Shown: positions 8,899-17,131, counted from the first letter of the stretch. The stretch: 64,000 nt of DNA from Nakamurella lactea DSM 19367 (GCF_000426645.1 NZ_AUFT01000015.1:142444-206443), one strand, 5' to 3'. The notes: a model not told the origin generated them from the sequence alone. Numbers and translations: made by a program.

Positions 8899-9740
8899 CG
8901 GCCCTTCGTCGTCTGTGGGCGGGACACCTGGCCCTTGAGGTGCTCCCACAAGGTGCCCCGCAAGGTGTTGAACTCCAGGGATTCTCGGATCGAGGCGTCC
9001 CGGTCCCGAGGGAAGGGCACTTCGACGTCGTCGAGTACCGTCCCCGGCCGGCTACTCATCACGATCACCCGATGGCTGAGGAATATCGCCTCCTCCAGGC
9101 TGTGGGTGACGAATACGACGGTCCGTCCCACGTCCTGCTGCGCGATGGTCAACAGATCCTCCTGCAGCAACTGTCGCAGTGAGGCGTCCAGTGAGGCAAA
9201 GGGCTCGTCCATCAACAAGACGTCCGGCTCTGTGGCAAGGGCGCGAGCAATGGCCACCCGCTGCTTCATGCCGCCGGACAGCGTTGACGGGTATGCCTTC
9301 TGGAAGCTCTCCAGTCCCATCCGTTCCAGCCAGTGCACCGCCCGAGAACGGGCGGTCGGCGCGTCGACACCCTGCGCGCGCAAAGCCAGGGCGACGTTGT
9401 CAAGCACCGTCTTCCAGGGGAAGATGCCGAAATCCTGGAATACGGTGGCGATCGTTGGCGGACGTCCGTCCGGGGTAGCGATGGTGAATTCACCCTCTGT
9501 CGGGGTGAGTAGGCCGGCGATCAGCTTGACCAGAGTCGACTTGCCGCACCCGGACGGTCCCACGAGCGAGACAAATTGTCCGGCCCCGATGGTCAGCGAA
9601 ACCGGGCCTAACGCGTGCACCTCCGAGCGGCGACTACGGAAGACCCGCGTCACCGACTCCGCCCGCAGTTCCGCCCTGCCCATCGGACGGTCGAGGTTGC
9701 TGTCGGTACTCAACCGGCGGACCTTAACGGCGTCACCCAA
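8895..9740 (-). CDS. ABC transporter ATP-binding protein, NitT/TauT (SsuB-like) family
   Basis: ATPase that powers the importer. It shows Walker A GPSGCGKSTLVKLIAG, the Q-loop VFQDFGIFPWKTVL, signature LSGGMKQRVAIARAL, Walker B VLLMDEPFASLD and the switch His in VTHSLEEAIFL. The best start is TTG 9740 because GAGGAGG (9749-9755) lies 8 nt upstream; the first ATG (9683) has no ribosome-binding site and would remove 19 residues. It is the first gene of the minus-strand import-activation operon and is divergent from the acyl-CoA dehydrogenase, sharing a 176-nt control region. 281 residues is normal for the family. Confidence 0.88.
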   Translation of the reverse strand: MGDAVKVRRLSTDSNLDRPMGRAELRAESVTRVFRSRRSEVHALGPVSLTIGAGQFVSLVGPSGCGKSTLVKLIAGLLTPTEGEFTIATPDGRPPTIATVFQDFGIFPWKTVLDNVALALRAQGVDAPTARSRAVHWLERMGLESFQKAYPSTLSGGMKQRVAIARALATEPDVLLMDEPFASLDASLRQLLQEDLLTIAQQDVGRTVVFVTHSLEEAIFLSHRVIVMSSRPGTVLDDVEVPFPRDRDASIRESLEFNTLRGTLWEHLKGQVSRPQTTKGR

Positions 9741-9916
9741 CGTCGTCGCCTCCTCGCGAAACGAACATCACAATTTCGGTGCGTGCTTGGCTCAAACTAT
9801 CCACTCTTCTCCGGAACGTCAACAGAGACAGGCGCTGTTTGTCGCTGGGAGTGTTGAGCAATTGCGCCCCGATCGCCTACTGTAGGCATCTAATAGCTCA
9901 CTAATTAGGAGGCTGT
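9741..9916. promoter_or_regulatory. Divergent control region with short inverted repeat
   Basis: Shared upstream region of the minus-strand transporter operon and the plus-strand acyl-CoA dehydrogenase. It ends in an A+T-rich patch containing CTAAT (9890-9894) and ATTAG (9904-9908), a 5-bp inverted repeat 9 nt apart that ends at the AGGAGG ribosome-binding site (9907-9912). TCTAAT also resembles a -10 hexamer. I see no strong match to a published FadR operator. Either regulator of the region could act here (inference). Confidence 0.45.
9749..9755 (-). promoter_or_regulatory. Ribosome-binding site fixing a TTG start
   Basis: On the minus strand this reads GAGGAGG, 8 nt before TTG 9740. It is the strongest Shine-Dalgarno match near the 5' end of the ATPase gene and decides the start. 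Confidence 0.65.
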
Positions 9917-11083
9917 GTGGACAGCTCAGACTTCGCGAAGATCCTCGAATCGGTCCGGACCTGGGTACACGAACGCGTGCTCCCCCTGGAGGATCGGATC
10001 GAGTCGGACGACTGCGTGCCCGATGCTGTCGTCCAGGAGGCCAAAGACATGGGCCTTTTCGGCTTCGCACTGCCGGCCTGGGCAGGAGGGTTGGGCCTGT
10101 CGATGAGCGAAGAGGTGCGCTTGGTCTTCGAACTGGGATACACGACTCCAGCTCTGCGCTCGCTGTTCGGCACCAACAATGGCATTGCCGGGCAGACTCT
10201 GGTGCATGGCGCGACCAGGCAACAACAGCGGGATCACCTGCCGGCGATGGCCACCGGGGAGCGAATCGCCTCGTTCGCTCTCACAGAGGAGGCGGCCGGT
10301 TCGGACCCCGCTTCCCTGCGCACTCTCGCCGTTCGAGACGGATCCGGCTGGATCCTCAACGGCAGCAAGCGATACATCACCAATGCCCCGGTGGCTGACC
10401 TGTTCGTGGTCTTCGCCCGCACCGACACTCAACAGACGAGCGGCCGCGGAATCTCGGTGTTCCTGGTGCCCAGCGACAGGCCCGGGCTCTCGGTCGGGCC
10501 CAAGGACGGGAAGATGGGGCAGCGCGGCGCGTGGACTGCCGATGTCCATTTCGCCGACGTGCGGCTGTCCGATGATCAGCTGCTCGGTGGCCAAGACCAG
10601 CTGAATAACGGCTACCGGCTGGCGTTGTCCAGCCTCGGCCATGGTCGTTTGCACATCGCCGCCCTGTGCACCGGCTTGATCCGCCGGCTCATCGACGAGG
10701 CCAGAACGTATGCCAACGAACGCATACAGGGGGGGCGGCCAATCTCCCAGCACCAGCTGATCCTGGAGATGCTGGCTGACATGTCCACCGACTATCGGGC
10801 CAGCCGAGCACTGGTGCTGGACGCCGCCGACCTGTACGACCAGGGTGCCGACACTAAGGTGGGGCCGGCGCAGGCCAAGTACTTCGCCAGCGAGGCGCTG
10901 GCCAGGGCAGCCGACCGGGCCGTTCAGATCCACGGCGGGTCCGGCTACATGCACGGCGTCCCTGTCGAGCGGTTCTACCGCGATGCCAGGCTGTTCCGGA
11001 TCTACGAAGGGACTTCGGAGATCCAGAAGCTGATCATCGGTCGGGCAGCGACACAGGGGAACATCGGGCTGCCGGTCGACTGA
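9917..11083 (+). CDS. Acyl-CoA dehydrogenase
   Basis: FAD-dependent alpha,beta-dehydrogenation of an acyl-CoA, passing electrons to ETF. The 388 residues follow the usual order: N-terminal helical domain, beta domain with FALTEEAAGSDPAS and NGSKRYITNAPVADLFVVF, and C-terminal helical domain. QIHGGSGYMHGVPVERFYRD and IYEGTSEIQKLIIGR are signature segments; the Glu of YEGT is the usual catalytic base. The GTG at 9917 follows AGGAGG by 4 nt. It is the only acyl-CoA dehydrogenase gene in the region, so it should be the first oxidative step for the imported, CoA-activated acid (inference). Confidence 0.92.
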   Translation: MDSSDFAKILESVRTWVHERVLPLEDRIESDDCVPDAVVQEAKDMGLFGFALPAWAGGLGLSMSEEVRLVFELGYTTPALRSLFGTNNGIAGQTLVHGATRQQQRDHLPAMATGERIASFALTEEAAGSDPASLRTLAVRDGSGWILNGSKRYITNAPVADLFVVFARTDTQQTSGRGISVFLVPSDRPGLSVGPKDGKMGQRGAWTADVHFADVRLSDDQLLGGQDQLNNGYRLALSSLGHGRLHIAALCTGLIRRLIDEARTYANERIQGGRPISQHQLILEMLADMSTDYRASRALVLDAADLYDQGADTKVGPAQAKYFASEALARAADRAVQIHGGSGYMHGVPVERFYRDARLFRIYEGTSEIQKLIIGRAATQGNIGLPVD

Positions 11084-11094
11084 CCGGCAGCCCG
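11065..11094. terminator. Perfect GC-rich hairpin at convergent gene ends
   Basis: A 13-bp perfect stem (11065-11077 pairing with 11082-11094; inner arm GGGCTGCCGGTC) with a 4-nt loop spans the stop codon of the acyl-CoA dehydrogenase and ends 2 nt before the end of the convergent thiolase gene. There is no T-tract on either strand. It probably works as a two-way terminator or RNA stabiliser. Confidence 0.65.
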
Positions 11095-11095
11095 C

Positions 11096-12313
11096 TCAGC
11101 GGACCGATTCCAATACCATCGCAATCCCTTGGCCGCCGCCGATGCAGAGCGTCACCAGGGCGTATCTCGCGTCGCGGCGGCGCAACTCGTGGGTGACGGT
11201 CGCAAGGATGCGGCCGCCGGTGGCTCCCACCGGATGGCCCAAGCTGATTCCGGAGCCACTGACGTTCAGCCGCTCGAAATCGTCAGCCCCAAATCCCCAA
11301 CTGCGAGTCACCGCTAGCACCTGCGCCGCGAAGGCTTCGTTCACCTCGATCAGATCCATGTCCGACAGTTGCAGGCCTGCCTGTTGTAGGGCCGAGGCTG
11401 ACGCCGGCACCGGACCGATACCCATCGTGCGGGGCGGCACCCCGGACACTGAACACGAGACGATCCTGGCGATCGGGGTGATACCGAGACGGTCGGCGGT
11501 GTCCGCCGCGGTCACCAAACACGCCGAAGCGCCGTCGTTCTGGCCACTGGCGTTGCCGGCCGTGACGGTCGCTCCGGGATCCGCGTGGGCCAGCACCGGC
11601 CGCAACCCGGTGAGCTTCTCCAGGCTGATGTCGCGTCGAGGGTGCTCGTCCAGAGTAATCAGCCGCTCTTGCTGACGCTCGAAGACCGAGACCGCGACGA
11701 TCTCGTCGTCGAACCGCCCCGCGTCCTGGGCCTGCAGCGCCCTGCGGTGCGATTCCAAGGCCAACTCGTCTTGCTCACGGCGCAGGATCTGGAACTCGCG
11801 ACGGAGATTCTCCGCGGTTTCCAGCATCCCGCCCGGCACCGGGTGGTTGCGCCCGCCAGCCGTCACCCTGCCTCGACCCAGCGCGTCGTGGAGGGTGGCG
11901 TCGCCGGCGCGGGTTCCCCATCGCTGGCCAGTGGTGTAGTACACGGCGTTCGACATACTTTCCGCCCCACCGGCGATCACTATCCTGGCCTCGCCGGCCC
12001 GGACGGCGTTCGCGGCCTGGGAGACGGCCTGGATGCCGCTGCCGCAACGGCGGTCGACCTGCATACCCGGCACAGACACGGGGAGTCCTGCGTCAAGGGC
12101 GACGACCCGGCCCAGGGCCGGGGCCTCCATCGTCGGGTAGCAGTGCCCCATCACGACGTCGTTCACCATATCCGGATCCACGCCGGTGCGGCGCAGCACC
12201 TCCCGCACCACTACCGCGCCGAGGTCGGCGGCCTCCAGCGAGCGCAGGTCGCCGCCGAACCTGCCGACTGGGGTGCGAACAGGTTCGCAGATCACGATGT
12301 CTTTGGTGTCCAT
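11096..12313 (-). CDS. Thiolase (acetyl-CoA C-acyltransferase family)
   Basis: Thiolytic cleavage of a 3-oxoacyl-CoA (or the reverse condensation). Its 405 residues show the nucleophilic Cys in VDRRCGSGIQAV, NEAFAAQVLAV, the catalytic His in SGISLGHPVGATGGR and the second Cys region CIGGGQGIAMV. The ATG at 12313 is preceded by AGGGAAAG. It lies 45 nt downstream of the second CoA-transferase on the same strand, so the two form an operon, convergent with the acyl-CoA dehydrogenase. One of two thiolases in the catabolic region; chain-length preference is unknown. Confidence 0.9.
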   Translation of the reverse strand: MDTKDIVICEPVRTPVGRFGGDLRSLEAADLGAVVVREVLRRTGVDPDMVNDVVMGHCYPTMEAPALGRVVALDAGLPVSVPGMQVDRRCGSGIQAVSQAANAVRAGEARIVIAGGAESMSNAVYYTTGQRWGTRAGDATLHDALGRGRVTAGGRNHPVPGGMLETAENLRREFQILRREQDELALESHRRALQAQDAGRFDDEIVAVSVFERQQERLITLDEHPRRDISLEKLTGLRPVLAHADPGATVTAGNASGQNDGASACLVTAADTADRLGITPIARIVSCSVSGVPPRTMGIGPVPASASALQQAGLQLSDMDLIEVNEAFAAQVLAVTRSWGFGADDFERLNVSGSGISLGHPVGATGGRILATVTHELRRRDARYALVTLCIGGGQGIAMVLESVR

Positions 12314-12358
12314 GGCTTTCCCTAACTCTCGGTGCCGTCGTCTGTGCCTAATGCGCCC

Positions 12359-13567
12359 TTATTCGGCGCCCCGGGGACCGGATCCGATGACTCCGGCACT
12401 ACGCCACTCCTGCAGTTCTGCCGAGGAGTAGCCGCACTCGCGCAACACCGACTCGGTGTGCGCCCCGAGTGCTGGCACGTCGCCCAATCGGAAACTCCAG
12501 CCTGGCACTTGCGGGACGGGCAGCAGCGCAGCTACCGGTCCCACCTCGGTGCCGATCTCTTGCCAACGTCCGCGGTCGACCAGCTGCGGATGTGTGAGCA
12601 GTTCTCGCGGCGTGTTCATCCGACCGTGGGCGACCCCGGCTCGCTCCAGAACCGTGCATGCCTCATCGAGGGTCAACTGCTGCACGGCATCCGCCACCAG
12701 TCCGTGGATCTGCTCGCGATGCTCCGCCCGATTCTTCGCCCCGAGGTGGTCTGGAACGTCCACCAGATCCGGGCGGTGCAGCAGTTCGACGCACAGCCGG
12801 CCCCACTCGCCGTCGTTCTGACACCCGAGCACCAACTGCTGTCCGTCGGAGGTTTCGAAGGCCCCGTACGGCACGATGGCATGGTGGCCGACGCCGTAGG
12901 GACGGTGGTCCTGCCCGGTGTAACGGGCGTAGTACAGGCTGTAGCCCATCCAGTCGGCCATGGCGTCGAACATGCTCACCGAGATGGGAGTACCGCGTCC
13001 GGTGCCCGCCCGCTCGAGCAGAGCGGCCAGCACGGTCGAGTAGGCGTACATTCCGACCGCGATGTCGGCGACCGCAATGCCGGGTTTGGCCGGCGCGCCA
13101 GGGGTGCCGGTGATCGCCACCGACCCGGTCTCCGCCTGCACCACCAGGTCATAGGCACGCCGACCGGACATCGGCCCGTCCTGGCCAAACCCGGAGATAT
13201 CTACCGCGACCACAGTCGGATGTCGTGCCACCACGTCGGCGGCGGCCAGCCCGTATCGGGCGGCGACGCCGGGGCCGAGGTTCTGGACATAGATGTCGGA
13301 GCGGGTCAGCAATCGTTCGAGCGCCTGTCGGCCCTGCTCGGACCTGGTGTCGAGTTCGATGGATTCCTTGCCCCGGTTGAGCCAGACGAAATAGGTCGCC
13401 AGGCCGTTGACGTGATCGTCGTAAGCGCGACCAAAGTCGCCCCTGCCCGGACGTTCGATCTTGATCACCCGGGCACCGAGGTCGGCGAAGTGTCGGGTCG
13501 CCAGAGGGGCGGACACCGCCTGCTCGATCGACACGACGGTCAAGTTCCGCAACGGCAGTGATCCCAT
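12359..13567 (-). CDS. Class III (CaiB/BaiF) CoA-transferase, second copy
   Basis: CoA transfer between an acyl-CoA and a free acid. Its 402 residues include LRNLTVVSIEQAVSAPLA, the LGARVIKIERPGRGDFGRAY segment, NRGKESIELD, ISGFGQDGPM and the probable catalytic Asp in AVADIAVGMYAYSTV. The ATG at 13567 is preceded by a strong AGGAGGT. It is clearly distinct in sequence from the copy at 3195-4484, so the two probably act on different acids or donors. It leads a two-gene operon with the thiolase and is divergent from the HSDL2-like reductase across a palindrome at 13623-13643. Confidence 0.87.
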   Translation of the reverse strand: MGSLPLRNLTVVSIEQAVSAPLATRHFADLGARVIKIERPGRGDFGRAYDDHVNGLATYFVWLNRGKESIELDTRSEQGRQALERLLTRSDIYVQNLGPGVAARYGLAAADVVARHPTVVAVDISGFGQDGPMSGRRAYDLVVQAETGSVAITGTPGAPAKPGIAVADIAVGMYAYSTVLAALLERAGTGRGTPISVSMFDAMADWMGYSLYYARYTGQDHRPYGVGHHAIVPYGAFETSDGQQLVLGCQNDGEWGRLCVELLHRPDLVDVPDHLGAKNRAEHREQIHGLVADAVQQLTLDEACTVLERAGVAHGRMNTPRELLTHPQLVDRGRWQEIGTEVGPVAALLPVPQVPGWSFRLGDVPALGAHTESVLRECGYSSAELQEWRSAGVIGSGPRGAE

Positions 13568-13622
13568 CGACACCTCCTGTGCAGCAGCGCATTGGGGCTG
13601 ACTCCGCACCCGCGGGCCAGCT

Positions 13623-13643
13623 AATATGTATAAGATACATATT
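13623..13643. promoter_or_regulatory. 21-bp perfect palindromic operator candidate
   Basis: AATATGTAT and its exact reverse complement ATACATATT flank a 3-nt centre (AAG). The site lies between the divergent CoA-transferase (start 13567) and the reductase (start 13694) and is strikingly A+T-rich for this genome. The symmetry fits a dimeric repressor; its position suits control of both promoters. Which protein binds is unknown. Confidence 0.6.
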
Positions 13644-13693
13644 CTTAGGAGCGCAGCGAGCAGCGCCCCCTGCGCAAGGCGGAAGGAGCCCGC

Positions 13694-14551
13694 GTGGAAG
13701 TCCGTTCAGTCCCCGGAGACGCCGTACCGCGCACACTCAAGGGCCGTACCGTCGTAATCTCGGGTGGAAGCCGGGGCATCGGGTTGGCCATACTGCTCGC
13801 CGCAGCCCGGCGCGGTGCTAATGCGGTGATCTTGGCCAAGACCGACACCCCGGATCCCCGGCTACCCGGCACCGTGCACACGGCGACGCAGCAGGTCCAA
13901 GACGTCGGTGGCCGTGCGGTAGCGGTGGTCGGCGACGTCCGCAATGAGGACGACGTACAGCGTGCGGTCGACGCCGCGATCACGGAGTTCGGCGGGATCG
14001 ACATCTGCATCAACAACGCCAGTGTGCTCAACAAATCCGGCACGGCTGACATCGATCTGCGACGGTTCGATCTGATGCAGCAGGTGAATGTCCGCGGCAC
14101 CTTCTGCATGACAAGGGCGGCCCTGCCGGCGTTGCGGCGCTCCGACCGGGCCCGCATCCTGACCCTGTCCCCACCTCTGAATCTGGCGCCGCAGTGGCTG
14201 GGCAAATTCCCGGCCTACACGCTGGCCAAGTACGGCATGACACTGCTGACTCTGGGCTGGGCTGCGGAGTTCGCCGCCGACGGCATCGATGCGAATTGCC
14301 TCTGGCCGCAAACCAGAATCGCCACCGCCGTCGTGCAAAATCTGCTCGGCGGCGCCCAAGCCATTGCTACCTCCAGGGACCCGAGCATCGTCGCCGACGC
14401 CGCGATGGTGCTCCTAGAACGCGAACAGGGAGCCACCACCGGACAGGCCCTGATCGACGCCGAGGTGCTCGCGGCCGCCGGCATCGACGACCTGACCCGC
14501 TACGGCGGCGGCCCACACCCCACCCTGGATCTGTATGTCGATACGCCCTAG
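13694..14551 (+). CDS. Short-chain dehydrogenase/reductase, HSDL2-like
   Basis: NAD(P)-dependent oxidoreductase. Its 285 residues carry the cofactor motif SGGSRGIG, the structural INNAS and the active-site tetrad Ser in ILTLSPPLNLAP with YTLAK. The SPPLN...AYTLAKYGM pattern is characteristic of HSDL2-type SDRs, thought to handle lipid-like or acyl-CoA substrates. The GTG at 13694 follows AAGGAG. It overlaps the next crotonase gene by 17 nt, so the two probably act in sequence, for example hydroxyacyl-CoA and enoyl-CoA interconversion (inference). Confidence 0.85.
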   Translation: MEVRSVPGDAVPRTLKGRTVVISGGSRGIGLAILLAAARRGANAVILAKTDTPDPRLPGTVHTATQQVQDVGGRAVAVVGDVRNEDDVQRAVDAAITEFGGIDICINNASVLNKSGTADIDLRRFDLMQQVNVRGTFCMTRAALPALRRSDRARILTLSPPLNLAPQWLGKFPAYTLAKYGMTLLTLGWAAEFAADGIDANCLWPQTRIATAVVQNLLGGAQAIATSRDPSIVADAAMVLLEREQGATTGQALIDAEVLAAAGIDDLTRYGGGPHPTLDLYVDTP

Positions 14552-15392
14552 GAAGTTCAACGACCGCGAGTACACCGATCTCCGCTCCGATCTGCAGGAC
14601 CGGGTGCTGATCGTGACCCTGGACCGGCCGGACCGCCTCAACGCCTACACCCCGCAGATGGGCGCCGAACTGCTCGACGTGCTTGACGTGGCCGACGCCG
14701 ACGACGTCGTGCGGGCGGTCGTCCTGACCGGGGCCGGGCGGGCATTCTGCGCCGGGGCCGACCTCGCAGCCGGCGCCGAACGGTTCCACTACGCCGAAGG
14801 CATCGAGCACGAGGATCCCGGCGGCCAAATCACCCTCCGCATGTTCAACTCGCGCAAGCCGCTGCTCGTCGCCCTCAACGGCCCGGCCGTGGGAATCGGC
14901 GCGACGCTGCCATTGGCGGCCGACGTGCGGTTGATGTCAACCACGGCCCACGTCAGCTACAACTTCGCCCGGATCGGCATCATTCCGGAAGCGGCCTCGG
15001 GATGGTTCCTGCCAACGGTCGTGGGGATCTCGCGTGCCCTGGAATGGACAATGAGTGGTCGGCGCATCACCCCCGACGAAGCACTGGCCGCCGGGCTCGT
15101 GGCCTCCGTACACCCGCCCGACGAGTTGCTGCCCGCTGCGCTGGACACCGCCCACCGGATCATCGACCACACCGCGCCGGTCTCCGTGGCGATGACCCGC
15201 CAGCTGCTCTGGCGAACCGCTGGGGCGACGGATCCCCGGTGGGCACAACGGCTGTCCTCCCGCTTGATGCAGGACCGAGGCCGGTCCGACGATGCCAGAG
15301 AAGGCATCACCGCGTTTCTCGACAAGCGGCCGGCTCGGTTCCTGGACCGGGTCTCGACGAACATGCCACGCTGGCTCGACAACGATCGGTAG
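14535..15392 (+). CDS. Enoyl-CoA hydratase/isomerase (crotonase) family protein
   Basis: Crotonase-fold enzyme of 285 residues. It has VTLDRPDRLNAYTP, first oxyanion segment GRAFCAGADLAAGAERF, second segment NGPAVGIGATLPLAADV and GIIPEAASGWFLPTVVG with an acidic residue at a usual catalytic position. It overlaps the SDR gene by 17 nt and is convergent with the FabG-like reductase after a short hairpin. It is the second intact crotonase in the region, besides a pseudogene at 17231-17994. The exact reaction (hydratase, isomerase or ring-cleaving hydrolase) is not decided by the sequence. Confidence 0.87.
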   Translation: MSIRPRKFNDREYTDLRSDLQDRVLIVTLDRPDRLNAYTPQMGAELLDVLDVADADDVVRAVVLTGAGRAFCAGADLAAGAERFHYAEGIEHEDPGGQITLRMFNSRKPLLVALNGPAVGIGATLPLAADVRLMSTTAHVSYNFARIGIIPEAASGWFLPTVVGISRALEWTMSGRRITPDEALAAGLVASVHPPDELLPAALDTAHRIIDHTAPVSVAMTRQLLWRTAGATDPRWAQRLSSRLMQDRGRSDDAREGITAFLDKRPARFLDRVSTNMPRWLDNDR

Positions 15393-15395
15393 CCT

Positions 15396-15413
15396 CCCTG
15401 CCAGGCGGCAGGG
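15396..15413. terminator. Short GC hairpin between convergent genes
   Basis: CCCTGCC (15396-15402), a 4-nt loop and GGCAGGG (15407-15413) form a perfect 7-bp stem in the 28-nt gap between the crotonase and the convergent reductase. No T-tract follows. Confidence 0.5.
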
Positions 15414-15420
15414 GACGGAG

Positions 15421-16176
15421 CTAGTTCCGGGGACCTCCAGCCACGTAGAGCACCTGGCCAGACACGAATCCGGATCGTTGGTCGGCGAAGAACGACACCG
15501 CGTTGGCGATGTCCTCCGGGGCACCGACGCGGCGCACCGCAATCTCAGCGGCGGCGCTTTCCTGGTGCTCTTCGAAGCTGACGCCCATCCGATTCGCCGT
15601 CGCTCTGGTCATGTCGGTGACGATGAATCCGGGCGCGATCGCGTTGACGGTGACGCCGAACTGCCCCAGTTCGATCGCCAGCGTCTTGGTGAACCCCTGA
15701 ATGCCGGCCTTGGCCGCGGAATAGTTGGCCTGGCCGCGGTTTCCCAATGCCGAGGTACTGGACAGGTTGATGATTCGGCCGTAGCGGGCCCTCACCATGT
15801 GGGTTTGCGCCGCCCGACTCATCAAGAATGCGCCACGGAGATGGACTGCCAGTACCGAATCCCAGTCCTGGGCCGACATCTTGAATAGGAGGTTGTCCCG
15901 AGTGATCCCTGCGTTGTTGACCAACACCGATGGAGCACCCAGTTCCTGGACGACCTGGGCCATCGCGTTGGCCACCGAGGCTTCGTCGCTTACGTCGACA
16001 CCCACGGCGACCGCACGCCCGCCCTGGCCGGTGATCCGTTGCACCGTACCCGCTTGCGCCCCTTGCTCCAGATCGAGAACTGCAACGGAGAAGCCGTCCG
16101 CGGCCAGACGTTCAGCGGTACCCGCTCCGATCCCCCGGGCGGCTCCGGTGACGATCGCGACCCGATTCTGTGCCAC
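15421..16176 (-). CDS. FabG-like short-chain dehydrogenase/reductase
   Basis: Probable NAD(P)-dependent 3-oxoacyl or 3-hydroxyacyl-CoA oxidoreductase. Its 251 residues have the textbook motifs TGAARGIG, NNAGITRDN, a catalytic Ser in INLSSTSALGNRGQ and YSAAK, with PGFIVTDMT after the active site. The GTG at 16176 is preceded by GGAAGGAAG. It stands as a single gene downstream of the FadR-type regulator with 139 nt between them, which includes an A+T-rich patch with CATTAG (16214-16219). In this setting it would supply the 3-hydroxyacyl-CoA dehydrogenase step (inference). Confidence 0.88.
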   Translation of the reverse strand: MAQNRVAIVTGAARGIGAGTAERLAADGFSVAVLDLEQGAQAGTVQRITGQGGRAVAVGVDVSDEASVANAMAQVVQELGAPSVLVNNAGITRDNLLFKMSAQDWDSVLAVHLRGAFLMSRAAQTHMVRARYGRIINLSSTSALGNRGQANYSAAKAGIQGFTKTLAIELGQFGVTVNAIAPGFIVTDMTRATANRMGVSFEEHQESAAAEIAVRRVGAPEDIANAVSFFADQRSGFVSGQVLYVAGGPRN

Positions 16177-16315
16177 AGCATCTTCCTTCCGTCGATCTCG
16201 CTATCATCTACATCATTAGACAGTTGCGGCCGAATGGCAAGGGCGGACCACCGGTCGGACTGTCGATGTCGGAGGCGGATCGCCAGTGCCGCAGCGGGTT
16301 CGATACTGGTAAAGG

Positions 16316-17092
16316 TCAGTGTGGGCCGGCAACCAAGCTGGCCAACACTGAGCCCCCTGCACCGATGGTGTTGTGATGTGAGGCGTTCAGATGAGTGGCC
16401 GTCAACCGGCGGGCCCGGTCGACATTGCCGGCCTCGATCGCCTCCACCAGTTTCTCGTGTGCCCGCAGGGCTTCGCGACGGCGCTTCGGCTCCAGCCTCT
16501 GTGTTCCTCGGGGGACGTCTGCATCGGCAGGATCCGCCCAGACCATCGACTCGTGCGCCGCCCAGATCGCCTGCAAGGAACTGATCACCACGATCAACGC
16601 CTCGTTGCCACACCGTCCGACCACAGCGGCGTGGAAGTACCGGACGGCGGCCAGATAGCCATCGGTGTCCTCCAGCGCCGCCCGCTGGACGGCGACTAGC
16701 CGGCGCAGCTCGGGCACGACCACGTCGGCGCGATCCTCCCTGGCTGCACACATTCCCGCACAGATCGGTTCCAGGTGGTTGATGGCCTCGCTGACCGCAA
16801 GGGGCGAAGTCTTGCGGCTCTGCAGCACCATCGCGATCATCTGTGCCGCGCGCTTTGGGGAGGGCGCAAATACGACAGCGCCACCGACATTGCCGCGCTG
16901 CACAGTGATCAGCCCGTCGGTTTCCAGGATGCGCATCGCCTCCCGCAACGCGGGCAGGCTGACCTTGAACTCCTGGAACAGCTCCGCCTGGGTGGGGATC
17001 CGGTCGCCCTCCTTCAGCCGTCCGGACAGGATGTCCTCGCGCAGTCGCGAAGCAACCATCTCGGCCAGCCGGGGTTGCCGCATCTGGGGCAT
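16316..17092 (-). CDS. FadR/GntR-family transcriptional regulator
   Basis: Single-unit FadR-type regulator of 258 residues. The N-terminal winged helix is at about residues 8-75 (FKVSLPALREAMRILETDGL), followed by an FCD domain (INHLEPICAGMCAAR; YFHAAVVGRCGNEAL; ARRLTATHLNASHH). The reading frame is open far upstream, but ATG 17092 is preceded by GGAGGAAGGGG and starts just before the HTH, so I prefer it. A perfect inverted repeat lies 23 nt upstream (17115-17131), which suggests autoregulation. It is a likely local controller of the SDR and thiolase genes; its ligand is unknown. Confidence 0.87.
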   Translation of the reverse strand: MPQMRQPRLAEMVASRLREDILSGRLKEGDRIPTQAELFQEFKVSLPALREAMRILETDGLITVQRGNVGGAVVFAPSPKRAAQMIAMVLQSRKTSPLAVSEAINHLEPICAGMCAAREDRADVVVPELRRLVAVQRAALEDTDGYLAAVRYFHAAVVGRCGNEALIVVISSLQAIWAAHESMVWADPADADVPRGTQRLEPKRRREALRAHEKLVEAIEAGNVDRARRLTATHLNASHHNTIGAGGSVLASLVAGPH

Positions 17093-17114
17093 CGTTCCCC
17101 TTCCTCCGCCCGTC

Positions 17115-17131
17115 GCAGGTCTCTGACCTGC
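17115..17131. promoter_or_regulatory. Inverted repeat, candidate autoregulatory operator
   Basis: GCAGGTC (17115-17121) and GACCTGC (17125-17131) form a perfect 7-bp inverted repeat around TCT. The core GGT-N5-ACC is reminiscent of, but not identical to, FadR-type operators. It sits 23 nt before the GntR gene start, where a bound protein would block transcription or initiation. A second small repeat, ACTA-TCC-TAGT, lies at 17148-17158. Confidence 0.5.
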
